Source of the DNA: Litorihabitans aurantiacus
GTDB taxonomy: Bacteria > Actinomycetota > Actinomycetes > Actinomycetales > Beutenbergiaceae
NCBI RefSeq assembly: GCF_030161595.1
Contig: NZ_BSUM01000002.1
Coordinates: 1 to 42,125 of the forward strand
Length of the DNA stretch: 42,125 bases
Direction of reading: 5' to 3'
The notes under the pieces are model-generated. The model saw only the letters and a program-made list of their open reading frames with translations, was not told the origin of the DNA and searched no databases. The position numbers and the translations under genes are program-made. Shown one piece after another: positions 8,399 to 17,444 of this stretch; within the stretch, counting starts at the first letter, position 1; the number at the start of each line of letters is the position of its first letter.

Positions 8399-9313
8399 GT
8401 GCCTACTGGAATCGGAATCGCAGGCGTCCTCGACGAGGACGGCCAGCCGGTCGGTCGGACCCCGCAGGACGACCGCCACATCAACAACGCCCTGCGCACG
8501 CCCGGCATCCTGCAGGGCGCGGTCGTGGAGACGAGCACGACGGCGATGACCTACCGGGTCTACCTCGGCGTGATCCAGATGACCCGTGGCGGTGACGACG
8601 GCGCGGTCCTGGCGCCCGTGCCGACGACCACGCTCACGGTCGCAGCGACCACGGGCCTGCCTCGGCGGGACCTGATCTACGCGAAGCAGAACGACCCGAC
8701 CAAGGGCGACCCGAACAACCAGGCGTTCTACGGCGTCGTCCAGGGCACCCCGAACAGCACCCCGACCGACCCGGCGCTGCCGGCCGGTGCGCTGCTGCTC
8801 GAGCGCATCCACGTCCCGGCGAACAGCACCCGGACCTCGTCGGCGTACCGGATCAACGACCGCCCGTACTCCATCCCCTACGGCGGGACGCTCGGCATCC
8901 TGCACCGCGCCGTCGACACCCACAACGGTCTCGCAGCGCGGCAGGACTGGCAGACGTGGGGCAACGGGGAGTTCTTCGTCCCCACGAACCGGCTGCTGGA
9001 GTTCTCGCTCCTCACGTGCGTCAGCACCGACGTCGGAGCGTCCCGCCGCGGCACGATGCGGTTCAACATCAACCTGGACGGCAACGGCGCGGGGAACGTG
9101 ATCACGTCCTTCGAGCGGGCCTACGACCAGGACTGGACCGCGCACCACATGCCCCACGTCCAAGCCGTCAGCGCCGGCCGCCACACTGTCTCCTTCGGTC
9201 GCGCACGCGTGAACGGTGACCCGTTCTACCAGCGATATGGCGTCCGTGCCTCCGACGGTGGCCGTTACCCCGGCATCGTCCTCATGGTGCGTGATCTCGG
9301 GGTCGCGGGATGA
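8399..9313 (+). CDS. Minor tail protein, tip region
   Basis: A 304-residue protein starting at GTG 8399 after GAGGAG. It begins MPTGIGIAGVLDEDGQPVGR and contains a beta-rich first half (YRVYLGVIQMTRGGDDGAVL) and a second half with a jelly-roll-like pattern. I recognise no catalytic motif. Its place between Dit and the Gp37-like gene suggests a baseplate or receptor-contact component. Its stop overlaps the next ATG by four bases. Confidence 0.6.
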   Translation: MPTGIGIAGVLDEDGQPVGRTPQDDRHINNALRTPGILQGAVVETSTTAMTYRVYLGVIQMTRGGDDGAVLAPVPTTTLTVAATTGLPRRDLIYAKQNDPTKGDPNNQAFYGVVQGTPNSTPTDPALPAGALLLERIHVPANSTRTSSAYRINDRPYSIPYGGTLGILHRAVDTHNGLAARQDWQTWGNGEFFVPTNRLLEFSLLTCVSTDVGASRRGTMRFNINLDGNGAGNVITSFERAYDQDWTAHHMPHVQAVSAGRHTVSFGRARVNGDPFYQRYGVRASDGGRYPGIVLMVRDLGVAG

Positions 9314-10926
9314 CGTGGTCGCTCCACGTCTTCGACGTCACCACGGGCGCGATCCTGCAGCAGCTCCCGCTCGTGCCGTTCACGTGGTCGCACAAGGTCC
9401 GCGACTCCTCGGCCGAGGGCCGCGAGACCGGGACCGGGGACGGGGAGTTCTCCTCGCTGTCCTTCCCGTGGGCCGCGCTCCCGACCCGGGTCGAGGACGT
9501 CAACGACCTCCTCATGCCCGGCAAGCGCGGCATCCTCGCCGCATTCCAGGAACGTGCCGTCGTGGCCGGGATCATCGGCCCCCGCGCCGACACCTACGCC
9601 GGCACGACGTTCCCGCTGCGCCCCCTGTCCTCGCTGCTCGAGCGCCGGTTCGCGGTCGCCGAGACCGACAGCCTGTCGACGTCGTGGTTCGGGTACTCGC
9701 GCCACTCGCTGGGGACCTACGCCAAGCGGCTGGTCGAGCACGCGATGAGCAAGCCCGGCGGCGCGCTCCCGATCCTCCTGCCGCCGGAGGAGCCGCTGCC
9801 GATGATGGTCGATGACCCGTCCTTCCGTCGCACCTACCGCGGGTTCGACCTGGCCAACCTCGCCATCAGCGACCTGCTGGACGAGCTCGCGAACGTCGAG
9901 GGCGGACCCGACATCGCCTTCCGCCCCGAGCTGGTCAGCCCGGACCGGATGGTGTGGCGCATGAGCGTAGGGACCCTGGCCGACCCCTACATCGGGCAGG
10001 ACCGCGACCACTCCTGGGCCACGACCGCTCCGGGTGGTCACGCCTCCGGGTTCCGGCAGCTCGTCTCGGCCGACTTCCGCGCCGACCGGGTCTACGGGGC
10101 CGGCGCGGGCCAGGACGAGGGCACCGTGACCGCGAAGGCGGAGAACCTGTCGCTGACGGCGCGCGGGTGGCCGCTGGTGGAGCGGGTCATCGCGAACGGG
10201 TCGTGGGACGGTGAGCGCACCCCCGCGTTCGCTGCCGCGGTCGACGCGACGAAGGCGGCCAAGGGCGCGCTCGAGCGGGCCAAGGCTGCGGTCTCGCAGG
10301 CTGAGCGGTTCCTGGCGACTGCCCGGTCGCAGAGCCGCTCGGCCGCGCAGAAGGTCGCCTCGGCCACGAAGACGACCGGCGGCGCGGACTGGGTCATGGT
10401 CCAGTCCTCCCCGCCCCCGGTGAAGGACCAGAACGACGGCGTCACGTGGGTGGACACCTCCACCTCGCCAGCCGTCGCGAAGGTCTGGAAGGACGGGGCC
10501 TGGCGCGCGTCCGAGGCCGAGGGGATCGCCGACCTCGTCGCCACGCTCATGGGCTCGCTCGCCGTCATCCAGAACGGCGTGGACACCCTCGCGGCCCGTC
10601 AGGCCGACGTCGGCCCGGCCGAGACCGCCGTCGCGAACGCCGAGGCGCACGAGGACGCCGTCGCGGCCCGGGAGGGCAAGGCGATCGTGCAAGCGCACGT
10701 GAACGCCGCCGTGGCACCCGAGCCGATGGCGCAGTGGGAGCTCACGGTCCGCGCGGACGGCGACCCGCCCCTGGGGACGTTCTGGCCCGGCGACCTAGCC
10801 GAGGTCGCGATCAGCGACTTCCCCACCATCCCGGACGGGACCTACCCCGTCCGCATCCTGTCGATGAGCGGCTCGGAAGGGCTGGGCGTGACGTTGAAGT
10901 TCGACGTCGTCGACGCACGCTACTGA
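9310..10926 (+). CDS. Tail tip protein (Gp37/Tal-like)
   Basis: A 538-residue protein. The first 300 residues (WSHKVRDSSAEGRETGTGDG, then RAGADTY-like and WLVERV-type segments) resemble actinophage ReqiPepy6 Gp37-like proteins, which correspond to tail-associated hub proteins. Residues about 305-350 are an Ala/Lys-rich coiled coil (KAAKGALERAKAAVSQAERF). A short domain WVMVQSSPPPVKDQNDGVTW follows, then a second coil and a C-terminal beta domain ending KFDVVDARY. It probably forms the trimeric tip hub. Confidence 0.68.
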   Translation: MTWSLHVFDVTTGAILQQLPLVPFTWSHKVRDSSAEGRETGTGDGEFSSLSFPWAALPTRVEDVNDLLMPGKRGILAAFQERAVVAGIIGPRADTYAGTTFPLRPLSSLLERRFAVAETDSLSTSWFGYSRHSLGTYAKRLVEHAMSKPGGALPILLPPEEPLPMMVDDPSFRRTYRGFDLANLAISDLLDELANVEGGPDIAFRPELVSPDRMVWRMSVGTLADPYIGQDRDHSWATTAPGGHASGFRQLVSADFRADRVYGAGAGQDEGTVTAKAENLSLTARGWPLVERVIANGSWDGERTPAFAAAVDATKAAKGALERAKAAVSQAERFLATARSQSRSAAQKVASATKTTGGADWVMVQSSPPPVKDQNDGVTWVDTSTSPAVAKVWKDGAWRASEAEGIADLVATLMGSLAVIQNGVDTLAARQADVGPAETAVANAEAHEDAVAAREGKAIVQAHVNAAVAPEPMAQWELTVRADGDPPLGTFWPGDLAEVAISDFPTIPDGTYPVRILSMSGSEGLGVTLKFDVVDARY

Positions 10927-10942
10927 CGAAGGGCGGTCCCCG

Positions 10943-13738
10943 GTGGTTCGCAGACTCGACCTGACCCGCACCCTCCCGGAGACCCTGCGCGGCCTGCAGC
11001 GCGCCGCGACGGCGTCCCTGACCCGTCCCGCGGGCACGATCGTGGCGCGGGGCGACGACGGTACCCGGACCGTGATCGGCGCGGACGGGGTGGCGCAGTG
11101 GGTCGGGGACACGACCCCGCCCCCGGTCCCGTCCGCGCCCTCGGTGACGGCGGGGCTGGGGTCGGTGACGGTCACGTGGGATGGGCTGTGGGCCGGTCCC
11201 GGTGAGGTGACGCCGTCGGACTTCTCTCACGTCGAGGTTCTGGTCGACGGGGCCACCCAGGGTCGCCTCGCGGGGCCTGGCGAGGCGGCCGTGGTGGCCG
11301 GCCTGGGCCTCGACGTCGTCGTGGCGGTCGCACTGGTGTCCGTCGACTCCGCTCGTGACCAGCGCGGCTTCCCGGCACCGAACCGGTCGCTGCCGTCGGC
11401 GACGGTGACGGCCCGGACCCTCGAGGGAGTCGATGCCGCCGAGGTGGGCCGGGTCCTGACCGCGGTGCGTGGCGAGATCGAGGAGACCGGTCGCGAGCTC
11501 GACCAGCGGTTCGCGGAGGCGATGACCGCTGCCGGTGACGCACTGTTCGCGGCGAACGGGAAGAACCGTATCCAGCGGTCGTTGTTCGAGCCGTCCGGTG
11601 TGGGCGGCCAGGTGGGCGACCTGTGGTGGCAGTACGCCGACGACACGTTCCGCGTGGTGATCGGCCAGTGGGTGTGGTCGGGGGCTGCCTGGACTCAGAT
11701 GGCGCTCGGTCATCCGGCGATCGCGTCGGTCGACGTCGGTTCCCTCACGGTCGCCGGCCAGGCGGTACTGGCACAGGCTGTCGTCGACGCGCTGTGGGTG
11801 CAGGTCGTGCGCGCGCGGAAGATCACGACCGACATGCTGCTGGTCGGAGGCGGGCTCAACCTTGTCGAGGACAGCTCGCTCCAGGACCCGTCGAAGTGGA
11901 ACGTCCCCGCGGGCTCGACCTGGGGGTCCCCGGGAACAGTCACCATCCCGAACTCCTCCGGGGCCCGAGGCATTTCGCCGCGGAACCGGTTCTACCTCGA
12001 CACCTCTACGCGCGTGCGGGTCCGCATCGGCGTCGTGCCGTCGGTCGCGACCCCCGCGAACCGGCTGAAGGTCGTGACGTGGACAGGGCCCGCGACCCCG
12101 CCCCCGAGTGGGAACCCGACGATCGAGTTGGGGAACGAGCAGACGGACGTCACCCACGCAGCGATCGCCGCGAACGCGACCGGCTACCTCGAGGGCGTCA
12201 TCACCCTGCAGCCGGGCCGGACCTCCGTCGAGCTGACCATCCCTGCCGCGCAGAACGGGACCCTCCGTGTCATCTCCTACGAGGTCGTCGAGGACATTCC
12301 CTCGCTGATCGTCGACGGCGGGATCACCGCTCGCCACATCCTCGCGTCGTCGGTCACTGCCGACAAGATCGCGGCGAACGCCATCACCACGGTGAAGATC
12401 GCGGCGGAGGCGATCACCGCAGGGAAGATTGCCGCGGACGCCGTGACGGCGTCGAAGATCGCTGCTGACGCGATCACGACGCGGGCGCTGGCGGCGAACT
12501 CGGTGACGGCCTCGGTGCTCTCGGGGACCGCTGTCGACGGCAAGACGGTGACCGGCGCGACCATCCAGTCCTCGGCCACCTGGAACCGTGGCGTCAAGGT
12601 CAACGACAACGGCATCCTCGCCTACAACGCCAACGGCGACCGGATGTTCTGGCTCGACTCCGCGACCGGGTTCACCGAGATGGTCGGCGGCTTCCGGACC
12701 GCGAACGACGGGCCGCGGCTGCGGGCCTACAACGGCGAGTGGGGCGGCTACATCCGCTTCTACACCGACCCCGTCGGCGCAGCGAACTACGACCTGAACT
12801 GGGCGCACATCTACGCCCAGCGCGGGTCGCAGTCCTCCTCCGGCCAGCGCGAGATGCGCATGGCCCTCGCTGGCTACAACCAGGGCTTCAACCACGGGTC
12901 GGTCGGGATCACCGAGGACGGCGCGGACATCGCCGCGAACCGTCCCGCCTCGAACTTCCACAACGCCCGGATGCGGGTGCGCCAGAACTCCTCCTGGGAC
13001 ATCTCCACCTGGAACAACAACGGCCTCGCGCTCACGAACACCTACGTGAACGCGGACGGCTCGTGGAACTTCGGCGGCACCGGGAACGGCCGGATCACCT
13101 ACGAGGCGAACTCCGGCAACTCCGGGTACGGCTCGGTCGTGATCCGCAAGGACGGCGGCCACTTCATCCACCTCGACGCGAACGGGTGGACCTACCTGCG
13201 CGGCAACGCGAACGTGTCCGGCGCGTTCACGGTGAACGGGTCGAAGAACTTCGTCATGGACCACCCCGTCAAGAAGGGATGGTCGCTCAAGCACGCATCG
13301 ACGGAGTCGCCGCACAACGGCGTGGAGTACTGGTCGGACGAGCCCGCCGTCGTCGGCCCCGACGGGACCGTGACGGTGGAGCTGCCGGACTACTTCGGGC
13401 CGCTGACTTCGATCGTCGGCCGCGCCGTCTTCCTCACCCCGCACGGGCCCGACGGTGGCCTGTGGTCGGAGGAGGTCGAGTCGGCCGGGTTCGTCGTGCA
13501 CGGCACGCCCGGGACCCGGTTTTCGTGGCTGGTCAAGGCCCGCCGCGTGCAGTTCGACAGCCGAGGCCGCGACCGTCTCGCGTTCGAGGTCGAGTACCAG
13601 GGCACCCCCACCCCGACGCCGTCCTCCATCACGGAGCCGCCGCCACCGCCAGCCGCACCGGCGAAGGAAGTCCCCGCGATGGGCGGCGAGTTCGCCGGCC
13701 CCCAGCGCCCACGCAACGAAGAACAGGAGACCCCCTGA
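10943..13738 (+). CDS. Large tail tip / receptor-binding protein
   Basis: A 931-residue protein from GTG 10943 (ribosome site GAAGGGCGG). Residues about 50-150 look like a fibronectin type III domain (PSAPSVTAGLGSVTVTWDGL). Residues about 455-530 carry short repeats of the type AITxxKIAA (DKIAANAITTVKIAAEAIT and variants), the trimeric beta-structured repeat common in phage fibres. The C-terminal third contains Gly/Asn-rich sequence with NGKITYEANSGN-like strands, ending in a Pro-rich tail. It is the most likely host-recognition protein. The stop overlaps the endolysin start. Confidence 0.72.
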   Translation: MVRRLDLTRTLPETLRGLQRAATASLTRPAGTIVARGDDGTRTVIGADGVAQWVGDTTPPPVPSAPSVTAGLGSVTVTWDGLWAGPGEVTPSDFSHVEVLVDGATQGRLAGPGEAAVVAGLGLDVVVAVALVSVDSARDQRGFPAPNRSLPSATVTARTLEGVDAAEVGRVLTAVRGEIEETGRELDQRFAEAMTAAGDALFAANGKNRIQRSLFEPSGVGGQVGDLWWQYADDTFRVVIGQWVWSGAAWTQMALGHPAIASVDVGSLTVAGQAVLAQAVVDALWVQVVRARKITTDMLLVGGGLNLVEDSSLQDPSKWNVPAGSTWGSPGTVTIPNSSGARGISPRNRFYLDTSTRVRVRIGVVPSVATPANRLKVVTWTGPATPPPSGNPTIELGNEQTDVTHAAIAANATGYLEGVITLQPGRTSVELTIPAAQNGTLRVISYEVVEDIPSLIVDGGITARHILASSVTADKIAANAITTVKIAAEAITAGKIAADAVTASKIAADAITTRALAANSVTASVLSGTAVDGKTVTGATIQSSATWNRGVKVNDNGILAYNANGDRMFWLDSATGFTEMVGGFRTANDGPRLRAYNGEWGGYIRFYTDPVGAANYDLNWAHIYAQRGSQSSSGQREMRMALAGYNQGFNHGSVGITEDGADIAANRPASNFHNARMRVRQNSSWDISTWNNNGLALTNTYVNADGSWNFGGTGNGRITYEANSGNSGYGSVVIRKDGGHFIHLDANGWTYLRGNANVSGAFTVNGSKNFVMDHPVKKGWSLKHASTESPHNGVEYWSDEPAVVGPDGTVTVELPDYFGPLTSIVGRAVFLTPHGPDGGLWSEEVESAGFVVHGTPGTRFSWLVKARRVQFDSRGRDRLAFEVEYQGTPTPTPSSITEPPPPPAAPAKEVPAMGGEFAGPQRPRNEEQETP

Positions 13739-14541
13739 TGGCCTGGTACCTGTCCCCGGCGCTGCAGCAACTGCGCGCGCAGATCAACGCGCTGTGTCCG
13801 GGACGTGACCGGCGGTCCGACGGCGCGGTGGGTGACACCTCCCACCAGGCCCGCCCGTCCGACCACAACCCCGCCCGGGACTCGACACCGCCGGGCATGG
13901 TCCGAGCGATCGACATCGACGAGGACCTCACCGGACCCGGCGGCCCGACCGACGGCCCCGCGGCGGCGCTCGTCGCGGCGATCATCACCGACCCGCGCGT
14001 GGCCTACGTGATCTACGAGGGCCGCATCTGGCAGAACCCCGCCGTGTTCAGCAACGGCGGCTGGCGCAGGTACTCGGGCGTCAACGCCCACCTGTCCCAC
14101 GTGCACGTGTCCGTGCGCCGTGGTCGCCAGTGGGACTCCGACACGCGCCCGTGGCCCATGCCCGGCTCGAGCACCACCACTCCCACCCCGTCCGAGGAGG
14201 ACACGATGACCCCTGCACAGATGGCCGAGCTCAAGGATCACCAGACCGAGCAGACCGAGCGCATGGCCCGGTTCCTGACCGGCGTCGACACGGGTAAGCC
14301 GCTCGTAGACAAGGACGGCAACCCGGCCACGCTGACGGGCCTACGGGAATCGCAGAGCGTCCTGTGGCGTCAGGGCAACGACTCGCACGCCCAGGTGGAG
14401 CGCTTCTACCGCCGGCAGGAGCAGATCCACGCGTGGGAGAAGGCGACCGCGTCCAAGGACCCGGCGGCGATCGCGGCGCTCATCCCGGCCGACCTCGCCA
14501 AGCAGGTCGTGGACCTCCTCGCCGCCCGCATCAAGGGCTGA
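13738..14541 (+). CDS. Endolysin, M15-like peptidase with C-terminal helical domain
   Basis: A 267-residue protein. The catalytic domain (about residues 1-140) carries SHQARPSDHNP (His36, His43), RAIDIDED (Asp59 or Asp61) and HLSHVHVS (His121, His123), the Zn ligand pattern of M15/VanY-like peptidases, which cleave peptide cross-links of peptidoglycan. After a Ser/Thr/Pro linker comes a helical C-terminal domain (157-267) that may bind the wall or drive oligomerisation. No signal peptide is seen, so release should depend on the holin. Its ATG overlaps the tail protein stop and begins the lysis cassette. Confidence 0.82.
   Translation: MAWYLSPALQQLRAQINALCPGRDRRSDGAVGDTSHQARPSDHNPARDSTPPGMVRAIDIDEDLTGPGGPTDGPAAALVAAIITDPRVAYVIYEGRIWQNPAVFSNGGWRRYSGVNAHLSHVHVSVRRGRQWDSDTRPWPMPGSSTTTPTPSEEDTMTPAQMAELKDHQTEQTERMARFLTGVDTGKPLVDKDGNPATLTGLRESQSVLWRQGNDSHAQVERFYRRQEQIHAWEKATASKDPAAIAALIPADLAKQVVDLLAARIKG
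14194..14208 (+). promoter_or_regulatory. Internal ribosome site and in-frame ATG inside the endolysin gene
   Basis: GAGGAGG at 14194-14200 lies five bases before an in-frame ATG at 14206-14208, residue 157 of the endolysin, exactly at the boundary between the Ser/Thr/Pro linker and the helical C-terminal domain. Initiation here would give a separate 111-residue C-terminal polypeptide. Some clostridial and listerial phage endolysins make such a product and assemble it with the full-length enzyme. Whether it is used here is inference. Confidence 0.55.
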
Positions 14542-14547
14542 GCCGCA

Positions 14548-14850
14548 GTGGCTGACGACGTCACTCTCGGCGAGCTCGGGAGGCGGATCAACGATGTCGG
14601 CGGTGACGTCAAGGAGCTGCGGAAAGAGGTCGTCGGCCGCCGTGAGTACGAGGAGTCCCAGCGGGGCACGAACCTGCGCCTGACGACGGTCGAGGCGAAG
14701 GTGATCGCGCTCGAGGCGGACGTGGAGACCGAGCGCAAGGAACGGGCCGCGGCCCGGGCGCAGAGGGGGATGCAGGTGGCGCTGATGATCGCTGGTCCGA
14801 TCGTGGCGACGGTGGTCGCGTTCATCGTGGGTGGGGGGCTGATCCGATGA
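14548..14850 (+). CDS. Lysis-cassette membrane protein, XhlA/holin-like
   Basis: A 100-residue protein from GTG 14548. Residues about 10-75 form a charged coiled coil (GGDVKELRKEVVGRREYEE, then EADVETERKERAAA) and residues about 76-97 are one transmembrane helix (ALMIAGPIVATVVAFIVGG). A soluble coil followed by one C-terminal membrane segment matches XhlA/hemolysin-type holin accessory proteins. It lies between endolysin and two further membrane proteins. It could be the holin itself or a holin partner. Confidence 0.65.
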   Translation: MADDVTLGELGRRINDVGGDVKELRKEVVGRREYEESQRGTNLRLTTVEAKVIALEADVETERKERAAARAQRGMQVALMIAGPIVATVVAFIVGGGLIR

Positions 14851-15614
14851 GGCGCATCTCGGGATGGACGTGGGCGACGATCGCGATCGGTGTCCTGACG
14901 GTGGCCGCGGTGGTGTTCGTGATCGCGGAACAGGCAGCGACGGTGCAGCGCAACCGTGCCCTGTACGACGACCTCATGGTCCGGTACACGGAGCTGTACG
15001 ACGAGGCTGTCCGGAGTGGTGTGGAGCCGGTGGCCCCGGAGCCGAACGAGGTGGAGTCGACGTCGCCTGCCGGGTTGCCGGGGACGCAGGGTCCGCCGGG
15101 GCCTCAGGGCGCGCAGGGTTCCCCCGGTGCGCGCGGTGTGCCTGGTGAGGCCGGTGCGGATGGTTCGCCGGGTGAGCGGGGCGTGGATGGCCTGAACGGG
15201 TCGACGGGTCCTGCTGGCGGCGTCGGCCCGCCTGGTCCTGCTGGCGCGAACGGGGTGCCGGGTCTGCCTGGTCCTGCCGGTGAGGCGGGCGTCGAGGGCG
15301 GCCCAGGTCCTACTGGTGTGGCAGGTCAGGACGGCGCGACGGGTGCTGCTGGTCCTGCGGGCGCGACCGGTGCGGCGGGATCGACCGGTGCTGCTGGACC
15401 TGCTGGCCCGGCTGGTGCTGATGGCTCTCCCGGCGCTCCTGGCTCTCCCGGTGTGGATGGCCGCGGCCTCGCTTCCCTCACGTGCCAGGACGACGGGTCC
15501 TGGCTCATCACGTACACGGACGGTGCGACGTCGACCACGGCTGGCCCGTGCCGCGTCCCTGACCTTCCCCCACCTCCGGCTCCTGAGCCGCCCCCTATCG
15601 AGGAGACACCATGA
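14847..15614 (+). CDS. Membrane-anchored collagen-like repeat protein
   Basis: A 255-residue protein with an N-terminal membrane helix (WATIAIGVLTVAAVVFVIA, about residues 8-27), a short coil, then about 130 residues of nearly uninterrupted Gly-X-Y triplets (GPPGPQGAQGSPGARG and similar), and a C-terminal domain with two Cys (SLTCQDDGSW and AGPCRVP) followed by a Pro-rich tail. The triplets would form a collagen-type triple helix reaching out from the membrane. Its overlap with the upstream (ATGA) and downstream genes ties it to lysis. A role spanning the envelope is inference. It has no enzymatic motif. Confidence 0.8.
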   Translation: MRRISGWTWATIAIGVLTVAAVVFVIAEQAATVQRNRALYDDLMVRYTELYDEAVRSGVEPVAPEPNEVESTSPAGLPGTQGPPGPQGAQGSPGARGVPGEAGADGSPGERGVDGLNGSTGPAGGVGPPGPAGANGVPGLPGPAGEAGVEGGPGPTGVAGQDGATGAAGPAGATGAAGSTGAAGPAGPAGADGSPGAPGSPGVDGRGLASLTCQDDGSWLITYTDGATSTTAGPCRVPDLPPPPAPEPPPIEETP

Positions 15615-15942
15615 CCACTCCCCCATCCATTCTCTGCCGCTGTGGCGGCGTGTCCTCGCTCTCGAGCCCGCCGTGGTGCGCGGTGTGATCGGTGCGGTGG
15701 TCGCGCTCGGCCTGATCTGGGGCGTCGACCTGACCCCGTGGGGTGACCGCCTCACGCAGACGGCTGATGTCGTAGGGACGCTGGTCCTGCTGCTGACGCC
15801 GCTGTGGGTCCGACAGGGCGTCACCCCGGCTGCCGCGGTGGTCGCGAAGGTCGACCCGGACAGTGGCGCGGTCGTCGCCGGCCCTGCGAACCCCGATGAC
15901 CGGACGAGGCGCGAGTACCGCGCGCAGCAGCACGGTCGCTAA
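15611..15942 (+). CDS. Holin, putative (frame broken by a missing C near its start)
   Basis: ATG 15611 follows GAGGAGACACC and overlaps the upstream stop, but as written its frame stops at TGA 15686. One extra C in the run at 15618-15622 would give MTTPPIHSLPLWRRVLALEP joined to an open frame ending at 15942, about 110 residues. That protein has two membrane segments (VIGAVVALGLIWGV and ADVVGTLVLLLTPLWV) separated by a short loop, and a charged C-terminal tail: the class II holin pattern. Without the fix, no start with a ribosome site serves the downstream frame. Confidence 0.65.
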
Positions 15943-16044
15943 AAGCGCCGTACTCAAGAGGCGATGGCAGTCGCGCGGATCACAGTTGCGTAACTCTTTC
16001 CTAACTTACCTTTGGGTCTCCTGAGAATCTGGCAGCCTGCTCCT

Positions 16045-17085
16045 GTGATCAAGAAACTCCGGTGGGCGCTGATCCCACTAGTCCTCGTCCTCTCCTCCCT
16101 CGTCGCTCCCGCCAACGCGGCGACGGTGACCTACGCGAAGTACACCTGGTCTGACACCGTCTACCGAGTCACCGACGGCCAGGCCCAAGCCATCGACTAC
16201 AACACCTGGGTCGCAGCCGGCCGCCCCACCCCCACCACCAACAGCGTCATCCCGGGCTCCTACCTCTACAAGTGGGGCACGCATCAGAACATCGGCCTCA
16301 TCGACCCCACCGGTGCCTACCACTGGCTCTCCAGCGCTGAATGGAACGCCCTCGGCACCCCCGGATACGCCAACCGGAGCAACGAGGGCTTCGTCAAGCT
16401 GTCCTGGGACAGCAACATCGCCCGCATGACCGACCTGAACGCCGGTCAGGGCTACCCCATCAACCTCGCCACATGGCGCGCCGAGAACTCCCCTGAGCCC
16501 CGGGTGGCCAACCGCTTCACGGGCGACCAGTTCTACAAGTACGAGGGCTCCGACGACATCTGGTACGCCGGCCCCACGGTCAACCGCGTCATTACCTTCG
16601 CGGAGTGGCAGGCAGCTGGATCCCCTGCTCCTCGGGTCATCGCCGCGCAGTGGGCGAACCCGATCACCGGGAGGGTCCAAGGCAACTACGGGCAGGACCG
16701 TGGCAGTTACACGCACTACGGCGAAGACATCGCGGCCCCGCGAGGGACCGCCGTCCGCGCTACCGGATCCGGCACAGTCGTGAGGACCAAGACGGGCGTC
16801 GCCGAAGGCAGCACCGCTTCCAACGGCGTGCTCTCCGGGCGCACCGGTAACGCGATCATGGTCCACCACGACGACGGCACGGCCAGCTACTACGGCCACC
16901 TGCAGAACGTGAACGTCAGCATCGGTCAGCGCGTCACCGCCAACCAGCAGATCGCGACGTCCGGCAACACCGGCAACTCGACCGGGCCCCACCTGCACTT
17001 CGAGATCCATCTCCGCCAGGACGGCAACTCGCCCACCAACCCGAGGACCTTCCTCCTCAACCGCGGGGTCACGCTCGGCTCCTAG
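16045..17085 (+). CDS. Secreted M23 peptidase with wall-type repeats
   Basis: The likely start is GTG 16045 (an in-frame TTG at 16012 is possible). It is followed by a signal peptide (KKLRWALIPLVLVLSSLV, then ANA-ATV cleavage). Residues about 30-195 hold repeated modules of about 45-60 residues with YKWGTHQNIGLI, LSSAEWNALGTP and FAEWQAAGSPAP, a repeat style of secreted Micrococcales wall proteins. The C-terminal M23 domain has HYGED and HLHFEI, the complete zinc ligand set, so it should be an active glycyl-type endopeptidase. A signal peptide and its own intergenic region upstream suggest expression from the prophage, not lysis. Confidence 0.8.
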   Translation: MIKKLRWALIPLVLVLSSLVAPANAATVTYAKYTWSDTVYRVTDGQAQAIDYNTWVAAGRPTPTTNSVIPGSYLYKWGTHQNIGLIDPTGAYHWLSSAEWNALGTPGYANRSNEGFVKLSWDSNIARMTDLNAGQGYPINLATWRAENSPEPRVANRFTGDQFYKYEGSDDIWYAGPTVNRVITFAEWQAAGSPAPRVIAAQWANPITGRVQGNYGQDRGSYTHYGEDIAAPRGTAVRATGSGTVVRTKTGVAEGSTASNGVLSGRTGNAIMVHHDDGTASYYGHLQNVNVSIGQRVTANQQIATSGNTGNSTGPHLHFEIHLRQDGNSPTNPRTFLLNRGVTLGS

Positions 17086-17236
17086 CGGAGCCACCTAGCA
17101 GGTCAGCACGCGGCCAGCCGGTTCAACCGCCCGGGCCACTGGGCCCGTCGCTCCTCTACCCGGTCAGGTCGCGCTCCCCTACGCTCATCCGTGTCGCCGC
17201 AAGTCCGTCCCCTCGGTACGACGGCGATAGAGCCCG

Positions 17237-17278
17237 AAGCGCCCCGCTCACCCTTCACGGGTGGGCGGGGCGCTTTGG
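17237..17278 (+). terminator. Terminator hairpin after the M23 gene
   Basis: AAGCGCCCCGC (17237-17247) pairs perfectly with GCGGGGCGCTT (17265-17275), and an inner CACCC/GGGTG stem extends it. The 3' side ends in TTT. The strong symmetric stem suggests termination of the late/M23 transcript, and it could also work for leftward transcripts. Confidence 0.75.
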
Positions 17279-17444
17279 CGTCTAGGTGCCGTCGCAGGCC
17301 TAGGGGGGACAATGCCTACGACGGCACTTGCGAGCGTAGGTCCGCTCTTACCCGCGCGCCACCGGAATCGCTCCGCAAGCTCGGTGCCCGACGGGTGGTG
17401 GATGCTCTGGACCAGGGGCGAGCCCCGACATCGACCTTCGAACC

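Noticed and set aside
10811-13501. 896-residue minus-strand frame opposite the large tail tip protein
   Set aside because: The plus-strand protein has clear repeats and domains. The minus frame is Arg/Val/Asp-rich shadow without domain structure.
15060-15480. Regular short repeats that could suggest a CRISPR array or satellite
   Set aside because: They have a three-codon period and encode Gly-X-Y triplets; no constant repeat with unique spacers exists.
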